From: Rhizophlyctis rosea
Taxonomy: Eukaryota > Chytridiomycota > Chytridiomycetes > Rhizophlyctidales > Rhizophlyctidaceae
NCBI GenBank assembly: GCA_027596075.1
Contig: JADGJC010000073.1
Span: forward strand, 67,159-131,158
Direction of reading: 5' to 3'
Length of the DNA: 64,000 nt
Both the position numbers and the translations under genes were made by a program. Position 1 is the stretch's first letter, and every line of letters starts with the position of its first letter. Shown here in pieces: positions 32,902 through 43,835 of this stretch. Below the pieces are notes generated by a model. The model searched no databases. It was not told the DNA's origin and was given only the letters and a program-made list of their open reading frames with translations.

Positions 32902-34430
32902 GGTTCTCATGAGCCAATTTACAAACGTTGATCTATTGATGATCACGGCGCGAGTATGCGATTGTAGTGAACTTAGTGAGTGCAGGAGGGGCAATGACCA
33001 ACAATGGGTTTGGACATGGGTAAAGTCGATGTAAGGTTTTCATGAACTTTTATAGTTGTTTTTTTGTCATTCCTCATTCGACTGCAGGTTGACGTTTCGA
33101 TTCAGCTTGAGATCGAGGAAGCGAAGCTTTGTTGACCCCCTACCATCATCACTCGTGGGACGAGATTTCTGAGTTTGCTCGACAACAGAAGTCATGAGTA
33201 TATCGGACCTTTCCATTGACATTGAGGATGGGATAATCGAGGATCGGTGCAATGTGGGTCAGTACGCCGGTGTGCTGTGAAAGTATAATATCCAGGCCAT
33301 TTTTCTTAGTGGTTACTTTCCTTTCCTTTCACAGTGGAGGTGCGCCAAGATCCCTGATTCGATTCCCGAACTGCCATGTCTTTTGATGCCAAGTGCTCTC
33401 CATCTGGCCTCCGTGCCCACATTCTCTGGCCTTCTGTGCCCTCTTCTCGCGTTCGCGGGGTCGCTCACCTTCTGGTGGGGGAAGTGTGAAAGTATTATAT
33501 CCAGGCCATATTTCTTAGTGGTTACTTTCCTTTCCTTTCACAGTGCGAAGGACAGATGGATGCCGAGGCATGATTCCGTGGGATAAACAATATGTTTGGG
33601 GTTTCAAGAGCTGTGTTTCGACTTCAGTGGGAGCATTTGCTTTCAAAGTAGGCTTGTGTCTCGGGGATTTCTTTTAACTCGTGCTGGTCAAGTAAACATG
33701 AGCGCGAAGGATCAAATTTGGTAATGGCTGTTCTTGAATTTTTGGAGGGCAGTGCGTCCTTACAGAAATCCTTGCACCCATCGCCTGTTGTGGTGATCGT
33801 GTTGGCAGCGTAGAGGGTTCCTTTAATGCAATCATCTCGGCGCCGTGTTTTCGTTTTTTGGATTTCTCAGGACCTTGACCTTCATATGTGCACGGCGATT
33901 AGCTGTAGAACGGGAGGTCCACTGTGGTTGTCTTCCCTACCTTGCTCCTTCCGTTCACAGTTTGCGAGCTTTGGAATTCGGGACTTTGTCATGACGATTT
34001 CGTTTTTCCGGTTTTAGCCGATGTCTATTTGAGACCATTGATCATAATTGCTTCTGGAGTTTGAACATGGGGCGTTTTGTTTGTGGTGCGTTGCGAGACT
34101 TGGTTCTTGGCGGCAACCTAATTATGTGCTTGTAGTGCATGATCTCTTTTTTGCGGTGTAATGCAGGTCCAGATTTGACAGTGCGTTATGCTATGGGATG
34201 AAGATGAGGAGGGTTTTACCAGTCCACCAAAAAAGGATGGTAGGATAAGATCTTGAGAACTCTTGCTCATTTGCGGACCAAAAAAGAAGTGCAGCTCGAT
34301 CTTTTGCGACGTTCTGTGAGGGGTGTACGCCCGCTTCAAGGTCGTCGAAGTTTGTACAATCTGGTATTGAATACCACCCTAACAGTACCATCGATCATTT
34401 ATCAGTGATCTGATCATGCGTTCTGCCAAT
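32902..34430 (+). repeat. Tandem duplication, copy 2
   Basis: This is the partner of 30886-32150. The offset between matching blocks is about 2010 bp at the left and about 2280 bp at the right; the step of about 267 bp equals the mini-LTR element inserted at 33276-33542. Confidence 0.7.
33276..33542. mobile_element. 267-bp mini-LTR element (TRIM/SMART-like)
   Basis: Two 58-bp direct repeats, 33276-33333 and 33485-33542, differ at two positions. Each starts TGTGAAAG and ends CTTTCACA, so they have the TG...CA ends and short inverted termini of LTRs. The 151-bp internal part begins with G-TGGAGGTGCGCC, a possible primer-binding site, and ends with GGGGGAAG, a polypurine tract directly before the right repeat. 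The element is flanked by the 4-bp direct repeat GTGC (33272-33275 and 33543-33546). It has no coding capacity and would depend on an autonomous element elsewhere. It is shorter than typical TRIMs and close in size to SMART elements of grasses. An intron-like (introner) reading of each repeat is considered in the rejected list. Confidence 0.75.
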
Positions 34431-36530
34431 CGCACAAAGAGCGTGAGAATCCGACCGGTACTGCTGAACGACCGGCTTTGCTTTTTGTGACTCCGTGATG
34501 AGAGTGCACGCGAGAGGTTCTTCGAGCAAAAAAATAAACACTGTGCTGGGTGTACCACATATAGTTAATAGTTGAAGACGCGAAGCATCGTTCGCAACTT
34601 TTGTCAGTTTGCTTGCCACCATACTTGATATATTCTGACGGACAGGACGTTTGAACCAACCATTGAGTTTGGGCGTCTTCTCACACACCTCCCAAGCACA
34701 CGGTCATCAAGTGTATCACCAATGACCAGAAGCGTCTATCCGTGATGATCATAGCGGGTTACTGTGGTTTGATGCGCTAGTCAATATAACAAGGGGCAGA
34801 GCCGTGACATTGCTCAGCGGCCTTCTGAATTACCTTTTTGACTATCCCTACATCAATCCCGTCTGCTGCTCGACCTTTGTCAATCCCTACACACTAACCT
34901 TCCTACTTACGTCCATTGATCTTCACCCCGAAATGCTAGTAGGTAGTTTATTTGGGTTACTCCAGTTTCGGCATAATCAGTCTCTGTCAACCCGGGCATT
35001 TTCGTGACCCTCCTCCCGACAGCTTGCTGATATGCCGAGTTGACGGTGTCACTAAGGTTGCAGCTACGGATGCCAGTGAAGCAGATGCACTGTTTGCACT
35101 TGTGCCTACAGGCCATGTGTCTTTGCTTCCTTTTTGGGCTTCAGTATTCATGCAGTGACGTTGGCGGCGATATGAATTTGTATGACTCGAGCAATTCCAT
35201 GTGGCGGCCCCAAAGAGTTGCAGCCGTGTAGTAGGCCGGACCAGACGTCAACACGTAGAATCAATCTCTTGCAGGGATGCCGTGCGTGATTTGATGAGGG
35301 TATCTGCTTGACGGCATTGCAATTATGCGCATTTCTCTGTTGGACGGCGAGTTTGGAATTCTCGGCTGCGCGGAGTCATTTGGAATATACATGCCATGGT
35401 TTATTTTTGCTGTATTCTGCAAGCCGGAATGGGGCTGCAGGATAGTGGGCTGCAACATCGATTGGCAGCTCATCATAGGGCCCGCTCGCTGGTTTCTCTC
35501 GCTCCAAAACTTGAAAACCCTTCTGGCGTCCCAGCAGTCAAGTATTGGTTCGGTCTGTAGTTTGGCGGACGGTATGCTTCGTACTCTTGTACAGCAGTAT
35601 CTCTACTTGGAAGCACGAGTACTCCTCTCCTCTTGAATTCGCAAGTGCTGCGCGAATTGGCTGCAGTTTTCATTCGGTCATTCGCAGCTGAGCTCAGCAC
35701 TCTTGTCAGTGTTCATTTTTTTCTTGGTGCAGCACATCCCGAAGTGAGTTTGAATGACCGAATGACAAAAAACGATTGGTCGCTGGCAGGGAAATAATCT
35801 ATAGGTAAACAACACATTGAATCCATTGGGTTCACAAATGGTCCAAGTTCATTGTGCATCATTGCATTCATAACACTTGATGGTCTCGTTGAATCTCCGA
35901 TTAACCCGATCAGCACTGGGGGGTGCAATGCAATCAAACACACGGTATGAGGATTTATTTGTGGACAAATGTTAGATGTTCATCACACACATGGTGGTCG
36001 CACACCTTTGCCCTTGGATCCCCGCAAACTCGATCGAGGTTCCGGGAAAAACAAAAAGAAGAGCTCATGCATGAATGGAACAGGTCTGAATCTCATAATT
36101 GGCTTCATGCGGTCGGCTGGTGCAGTTTCCTCTGACTCAATGTGCTGATTTTGATGCCTTCCATTTCTATTGAAGACCTAGGATATGTTGAAAGAACCTA
36201 CACATCACAAATCAGGACCCTCTTCCCACAGATGCCTGCAGACATTTACATCCGCAGACAACTTCCTTTGGGGTCTGCGGCGTTCTGTAATTCATTTGGC
36301 TGGGGACATCTATCCCTGGAGGCTGGGAACAACCATCTCGGAGGTGGCTTCAGTTGACCACAACGGCGGGGTCTGGGAGGTCAGAAGCCGAGTTGTCGGA
36401 AACACGACTATTCCATCCCCCTGCAGAAACCTCCGAGACTTGGCCATTTTTGAAACCTCCGATCAGTGGCACAGTGACCAAAAAGCGGTCAACCTTCTTC
36501 GTTAATGATTACATTTCAAGAAAGCCCCAG

Positions 36531-36608
36531 TAGCTGAGTTGGTAGTGGCGCGTACCAAACTGGTAATGTTGGGAAGTTGGCGGTTCAACCCCACCTCACC
36601 CACTTTTT
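36531..36608 (+). ncRNA. tRNA-like Pol III relic
   Basis: TAGCTGAGTTGG (36531-36542) fits the A-box consensus, GGTTCAACCCC (36582-36592) fits the B-box, the spacing is tRNA-like, and a T5 terminator follows at 36604-36608. The D-arm and T-arm nearly fold (one mismatch in the T stem). No acceptor stem pairs and the anticodon loop lacks U33, so it is not a working tRNA. It may be a tRNA pseudogene or the head of a tRNA-derived SINE. Confidence 0.35.
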
Positions 36609-39600
36609 CTCTCGCCTGGAACAACGCCCGTCTACAGACGTCCGGTCTGCAGACACCAGAAGCCGTACCGATGCCTCTACATTGGACGCCATTCGGATGT
36701 CTGGGGCAGAGGTGCAAAAAGCAACCTTCCCTCCTAGTGGCACATTTTGTGATGCAGCAGAAGAAATGGCGGAGTATCACAACCATCTCATAGTGGTGCT
36801 CTACTTGCTCCTACAGACCGACCACTCACTCACTGCTATAACCCAGATTCCCATATTTTCACGCTGAATCTGAAAGTCTTCTTGTGTCCTTCGTAGATAT
36901 TTGAGCGCATCAACTTGGAAGCCATGATTTTGACTGCTTGCAGAGAATTCGAATTCATACTACTTAGTCTGAAATCCCGTCTCGAGACATGTTTGCCGAC
37001 GCCGGATGTTTCAACAATTTTCAATCCGGTCAATCCTTTTGTTCCTGCTCTTGGCAGGTTTATAACATTCAGTGAGAAGGGTTGGTCGGAAGAGCGCTTG
37101 AATGATTGAGAAGTGACATCATCATCTGAACTTGTTGGTATGAAATTTGATGCCAAAGGGGGGCGGATGGGGCTGTCAAGAGAGGATAGGACACCTGAAA
37201 CGGGTAAGTATGAGACATCAATATGCGGATGACATATTTGCCTCGATGATGCTTCCGGAGGCCAATTCAATGGGAGACCGTGTAATGCGTGAGTAGGAAA
37301 GTTGTCCGCAAAAAAGCCGCCAAGGTGGGAATACAATCAGCAGAATGACAGAATGAAGTTCATCCACATCAAATGCGGTCTGATCCATTCTATCCTTTCC
37401 GCGAGGAAAATGGTGTTGTCCGTCCTTTTGTCATATTGACAGTATCGTTCATACTGTTTTTGCGGTGCAACTACTGCGTGCGCACAATGTTACTAAGAGG
37501 AGATGTCAATATCGTACATGATCGCTCTTCAAGTTGGTCATTCTCATCCACTTCCCATGGATTCATGCCGGTCGCCAACGGTCTTTCCGGTACGATCAGA
37601 AGTGGGTAACGATTCATGAGTGTCGAAACGCCTCGACAGGATGCACGGATTGGTACCCGTGAAAAAAAAAAAATGCAGTCAGTTCGGGAGCCTAATCTGC
37701 CTCGCTACCCATTTCATGGGTGCAAAACTGCCACTAGGCATGTGAATCCGTGATTTCGTTCATCATTGCCTGAGAGACTTGACCCGACTGATGTGCGCGA
37801 CTTGCAAGGATCATGGTGGGGTTGGGAGATGGGTGTCTGTCCGGAGGTAGGGATCGTTAGAGTACAATGATGGTCAAATATGAAGGGAGATTCCTAAGCT
37901 CTGCTGCCAATCCCCGGCGCTGAGATCATGTCCTTCAAGCAAAGGATATTTAGAAAACGAGGGCACAGATCGTGATGTGGTATGCAAGGCCTGCTGGCAG
38001 AAAGACCAATGGCCATTGCTGGTACATATAATGGGCGGGAGGTGCATTATGACTGAAGAATCCGCACCCTTGCAAGTGCAATTAAGCGTTCTTCCGTGGT
38101 TTCCTTTTATTGGGGGCTATCTAATAGTTTCCTTCCGAACTCTTTGACTTCACTTACGTTTCCCATGCCGGTGTCCAATGACTTCAAGGCAGCCAGCATG
38201 TATTCGCCTAGACCCCGTTGGTATCCGTCATGACGGGTGGATGCAGGTGCTAAGATTGAATCCCAAGGAGCAAAAGGGTGAAAAAAAAATCGTAGTACTA
38301 GGCAGCCCAATGGGTGAAATGAGGCATCGTCAGCCCCGAGTCACCACCCCGTAGTATCATGGTTGGATCTCAGCTGTAGATGATCCACTTGACTTCCGAT
38401 TGTATGAAGTAGGGCCGCCATTATTTCAGGAGCTGGTGGTATTGGGGCCATCGGCAAAGTTAGGGAGACCTGTGAGATTTTGAAAGATTATGGATTCAAT
38501 TATGACACATGATCTTATGAATGCAGATGATAGCCATGATGTCATTACGCTGACGGTTTTTCCGATGGACGATGGTGTGGCAGAGATGCTTTGTTCCAGG
38601 CAACAGCGATAATGCCATTGTACTCATTCAATCTCCTTTTGAGACTTGCAGGATTGGAAGGCAAGACCTCGGAACATTGATCATGAACCATGGATACTCT
38701 GTTGATGCATAATAATGGACTCAATTACCTGTGGTTTTGCCTGGCTGCCGTGCGTTAGGGATGTCAGCATGGGTCGACTGGGAAAATATGCTTGCCATGC
38801 AATCTGGAATGTGTCATGTACATTGTTTCTTTCCCTGTTGGATTCTCTGTAAGAGGGCAAGTGGTACAAAGTCATGTGAGGATGGATGAACATGCTTCGT
38901 GATGTGATTTCAGCGATGGGTTTGTGGGCCATGTTGCCTGCGAGTGGCCATGATATTTGCATAGCCTTTTCTTTCACCACTTTGTTGACTAGAGAGCCAT
39001 GCAAAATTGTGCCTTGGTATTTGCAGTGTATGAGTAACATTGTCATTCAATGGGATAGGATTGGACGTCTCTTGATAGTTCTTGACGGCTGGCTGGGGGG
39101 ACTGTGAAAAAAAACTGTACGTCGGGAGTCTAATTGGGTTCATCGTTGATTGATCGATCCAAGAATGCCAGAAGCAAATGAATACGGGATCGTTCAACGT
39201 TCATTGTTATCATTTCCAGTCGACTGATGAGCGGGTTGGAACGAGTCATGTGTTGTTGCAGTATGAGAGCTGTCAGCACAGAAAAAAAAGGGTAGCTGGA
39301 CGTTTTATGGGCTGATGGTCACCTAATCCATTTTACCTAGTTCATGACGCTATTATCGAACTTTCATTTCCTTCCGTTCAGATATGGCAGTCATATGCCA
39401 GTCATATGCCAGGTTGTAAAAGATCAATGAAAAATTGTTAAGTTTGTTATTGGAATTCGGGTAGGAAGACTAGGAAATGACGACCAAAAAGGGATAGACG
39501 ACAGCCCCATGTGAGACTCAGTTGTTGGGATCTGTTCATCACACTACTGGTCCAGCAATCCGTGTGTACGTTTCCTAATAACCAGCCGATGCTTTCAACC

Positions 39601-40563
39601 ATGATTACACGTCACCATGTATTCCGCGCAATCATGTATGATGCACCTCACGTCAGCATCTGCGTATTTATGTATTTGAGTTGGAACACATCACGGTGGG
39701 TCCATGCACCGACGAATGTGGAAGTGGACGCATCTACGGCAGCATTTCAAAAAAGAAAGGGAGCGTTAGGTTCGGGAGCCTAATTGGGACATGCGGTGTT
39801 GGCACTTGGAAGTCCGTACAGATATTCGATGCGTTTTGAATGTCTTGATGTTTGTTTAGGGCATACAGTGTCGCGGGGGACCGCGGTTATGATGTTTCTG
39901 TTCATATCGGCCAAATCGAACAAAATCGTCAGTGGCCGAAAAAAGGGTTTCGTCGTGCAAAAGGTCTATTGCGAGTGAGAGCTGTGATGCCGCTTCCTTT
40001 ATGAGGGGTTCCAGAACGATGAACGGTGTTATCTAGAACTCTCAAACCTTGTCTACAGCTGAAGGTTGATGTTCATACGAGATATTCACGTCATATCGCC
40101 GGATAGTTCGCAAGCCCTCTCCGGCACCTGGCTACCTTCGAGGAGTGCCATCTCCCTTCCTTTGCAATAGGGCCATCGGTCATGTCAATCTGCAACTTCC
40201 CATAATCTCCTTCGCTCTTCCAAATTGAGAACCTCGAATGCTCGACTGGAAGTGTAAAGCGCCGGGCAGTCATACAATGTATGCTGCGTCGTTTCTTTTT
40301 TCGGATATCGGAATATGAAAGGCAAGTGTGTTCCGATTGAATAGCTGTCTCTATTGTTCTATTACGGCACCCATATGCCGAACGCCTAATGAAAATGTAC
40401 AAAATTGTGCATGTACCGATACAGGGTTGTAAGATGAAAAGTAAGTCGCCGACACCTTCGTCATATGCTGAGGGTGTGGGATTATCATCCACCTCTGCAT
40501 TTCTACTAGAGAAGGCTATGTCTGACTGGAATAATACCCCACCTAGAGCCCACCCGAATGGAC

Positions 40564-42088
40564 TCATATTTTGCTATATGCCCCCCAATAATCCTCATGC
40601 TTATACACAAAGTCATGTCCACCCCCATAATCTCCCAACAACTGCTCTTCATCAATGTAATCTAAAAGATTCGTCCACCCGCCCATTCCCTCGGACGTTT
40701 CCTTATTCTGTTGCTGTTTCTTAAGATCGACGAAATGCACTTTAGCGCGCGTGACGGGGTCCATGAATGGGGTGATGATCTGGATGGAAAAAATGTGTGA
40801 GATGGAAGGCCACGCCGTGCGTTGTGCTGTGACAAGGTGGGTGGTTACCTTGAAGAAAGCCCAGAGATACCATGTTGGGTTGATCATGAAGCCAAGACCT
40901 AGGCGCTGCGTGGCGTGGGATGGAGGTTAGCGGAAAAAGTAGAAGGAGGAAAACGCCACATGAGCGCGGGAAGAGAATGCAATTCTAGCAATATCGCGTG
41001 AATGTACCTCAGGATAATGATCTCCCAATGTTTGCAAGAACTCTTTAGCAATGGCGGGTGAAGGTGCGTTGAAGATACCCATTTGGTCGTAATCGATTAG
41101 GAGGTTCATGGATTCTACTCCTGGTGGCATGATTCTATGTTTCGCAACAACTTCAGTGCAAAAAGACCAAAAAAGGGAGGAGGTCTCATGCTGGCTAATG
41201 TTGTTTGAGATGAGGTGATCAAACCCACAACTTACTTAATAGTCTTTTCGAGGTTCCATACTACGAATCGGAGTTGGCGGTCAAAGTTTTTGGAGTTTTC
41301 GCGTTTGGGAATCAGGTATACTGAGTGTTGGGGGTAAATGAATGGAGTTTGTTTACAAACACGAAGATGTAGTCGTAAGAAGTCAAAAAATTGATGTGCG
41401 TGGTCAACCTACCATTGGGTCGACCCTTGTGATCGAATCCAGTAATGAGCTCCTTCCCGGTTACACCTTCCGGCTCGACATCTTCGGATGGGATTTTGTG
41501 TGGTTTGTATTCTCGTCGCCATTTTAGGGTTTTCTCCAATCTGGTGACTGGAGTGACAAAAAAGTATCTGCATTCAGATGACACGGATTGTTCTAGACTT
41601 CGCGCATGCATTGAGCCAGAACTTCCTCCATCGATTTGTTTGGTCCGACAAGTAGCTTAACGATAGTTATCGTTTCCATTACCTACTGGTCACAATGACC
41701 ACTTGACTGGACATAGCCGGATCATCTAAGGATTGCCCTCCTGATCCATCACACTGAGTGACTCAACCCTAATGGATCGCTCCCCCATGGCAGCCAGCAG
41801 CAGCGGCAGGAACAGAAGCTTCATGGCCTGCGGTCATGATAACTCACCGGACTGGTCAGTATGCCACTTTGTGGCCCTCAAATACCGCAACAAGCAAGCG
41901 TCGTCCAACCATTTTTCCTCATCCGATTTCTCAGCGGGATCCGAGCTTCCTGAAGCCAAAAGAGCAGGAACATGCGTTTTCAGCGTTTCTAGCTTTTGTG
42001 TCTGGTCTTCAGTGAGGTTGTGACGGGGCCAGTTTTGGGGAAGTGGCGGCGGGTTTTTGCAGACTGTTATTGGTATATTTGACGGCAT
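40564..42088 (-). CDS. Sec14-like CRAL-TRIO lipid-transfer protein
   Basis: There are six exons: 42088-41848, 41547-41413, 41320-41236, 41134-41008, 40905-40849 and 40779-40564 (286 residues; every junction keeps frame). The CRAL-TRIO N-terminal helix bundle is seen in exon 1 (EEKWLDDACLLRYLRATKW) and at the start of exon 2 (RLEKTLKWRREYKP). The lipid-binding domain continues as YLIPKRENSKNFDRQLRFV, VESMNLLIDYDQMGIFNA and RLGLGFMINPTWYLWAFFK, and ends with a TNLLDYIDEEQLLGDYGG signature. It should bind and exchange phosphatidylinositol/phosphatidylcholine or another lipid, as Sec14 and Sfh/Csr1-type proteins do. The ATG at 42088 is the first in frame; an upstream exon cannot be excluded. No GOLD domain is present. 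The symbol is left empty because the Sec14 subfamily is not certain. Confidence 0.9.
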
Positions 42089-43835
42089 ATTCTTCAAAAT
42101 TGATGGTGCCAGGGGCTAGTAGCGGTGTGACAGGTGTATGGCTGGAGGGTTGGTGTTGGTTTTCGGGGAAAGGAAGTGAAATGGTAATAGAGATCAGAAA
42201 TTGGGGAAGGAGGGGGTGGAATGTGGAAGAGGCCAAGTGGCCCGAGGTTGCCGCTCGCTCTCCATCCGTTGCGGATGATCTTGCCGCTGATGCGGCTCAT
42301 CTCGGAAGGCACGCCTTATGGCTTAGATGGGGCTTCAGTGGGCTTGACCAACCAGCACGCGTTTGCGCATCTCGGAATGTCCAGTCCAGCTGGACATCGG
42401 GAATTCCATTTTCCGGCTCCCGGAACTTGGAAGGGTCTTCATCTTGTCCATCCGTCCATTTTGCGATGAGGGGTCTAGCATAGCTGATGACTGCTGTTAC
42501 GTGACACGCAAAATGAAGCCCCTCCAGTCGTTAGCATACTCATTGGAGGATGATGAGAGACTGAATGAGCGATCTATGACGCGTTTCATGAAATTAATTT
42601 TCATGCAGCAGGCTCATCACGCGTGCCACTCGTCCATCTACTGCATACCGCGCATGTATGCAGACCCATTTGAGTGAAAGGGGGGTGGGACAGTCACAGT
42701 CACATCTATGGAGGCACGGCAGAGTGTAACGCGCGTCTGAATGAAGTGGGCGGCAAATCCATAAGTAATTGCGGCGAGTCAGTGCTCTTGGAGCTGGGGC
42801 GATGGAGTAATAAACAACTCAATCACATCTCACTGACCGCGTTCGGTGGGAAAGAGGAGCTACATATCATACAGCATTGAACATGCCTATCATTTTATAT
42901 GAATCGCACATTACGCGTCATGATTGACCTGCGGGCCGGGATGTCCGATGTGAGTGATGTATTGATGGGCAAGTGGGGGGTGGCTGGGCGTATGAAATGA
43001 AGAGACACTCATCCCATGATGCCCCCCGCAATATCAATAGGTCCCACTGTGATTGTTTGTCTCATCTCACTGGCGCCCCTCTTGACGCGTCGTATCAAAC
43101 ATCTTGGATTGGGCAAGACTTGGGGCAATCATCGGAGTAGATCCAGGATGGATTACATGGATTGACACAACGCGTCTGGGGCCCCATTCCGTGGACACTG
43201 CTCATCCTCCCAATAAACAAATCAATGCCCCCTCCCCCCATCTTGTTCAACAGTCCCCATCATTCTTACACTTGTTCTCTTCGCTTCTTGCTAGCTACAC
43301 GTAAGAAACGGTTCGTATCCATTCCTCTTTGTTATCTCCCACGTCCTCCATAAGGGTGGGCAAACAGGCTGACGGCGGCATCCACAAGCGGAGGAAGCAA
43401 CCGGTAGCGTAGCAACGGTCACACTCACGCACGTGTCGGTCATAGGAAGAAACGAACATATCATTCCGTGTGTTGCGACAGGATCTTCGCCATCAAACTA
43501 GCACATACAAAACAAATTACATAGTAAAGCGATGCTCGCACCTCAGAAACAGAAACAATCATATGCTAGGGCTTTAGGCATACCTTCAGATAATGGTGAA
43601 TCCGAAGGTGATCATATGGACCATCATGGGTAAGCGCATAGCTGATGCAATACTACTTTCCTACACTGTCACCCAAACTTTCATACAATCCATGCACTGA
43701 TGCCATGATCACGTCAGATACGCTGAAGGGGCCACTATCACTCCACCACACTCAGACCGGTCACAAACCCGTCACATCATTCGACAACCCCTCGGACCAG
43801 ATTTTGGACTCCGCCCAATAACACGCCAGTCCTCC
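42089..43835. promoter_or_regulatory. Divergent intergenic region between the Sec14-like and Argonaute genes
   Basis: 1.75 kb separates the two divergent start codons. Plus-strand frames at 42043-42483 and 42363-42677 partly overlap the antisense of the Sec14 5' end and have no domain. No TATA box stands out for either gene. Confidence 0.5.

Larger units (their letters stand above)
30270..40563. other. About 10 kb without a convincing gene
   Basis: This is the longest gene-free region of the window. Open frames rarely exceed 100 codons. The longest (36836-37336 minus, 166 codons) has no ATG near its start and no domain. The left half is a diverged tandem duplication with a mini-LTR insertion, and a tRNA-like sequence lies at 36531-36608. 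A-tracts followed by TTCGGGAGCCTAAT-like strings recur at 37661, 39108 and 39748. Any transcript here would be non-coding. Confidence 0.5.

Noticed and set aside
33276..33542. Each 58-bp repeat read as a spliceosomal intron (introner-like: GTGAAAG... pyrimidine tract ...CACAG)
   Set aside because: The intron-like look is real, but both copies are in DNA without a supported gene. The paired direct repeats, polypurine tract and shared GTGC flanks fit a mini-LTR insertion better. RNA-seq junctions at these sites would revive the idea.
36836..37336. 166-codon open frame on the minus strand
   Set aside because: No ATG near its start, no domain, no splice partners; probably chance.
42043..42483. 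146-codon plus-strand frame
   Set aside because: Partly antisense to exon 1 of the Sec14-like gene and without any protein feature.
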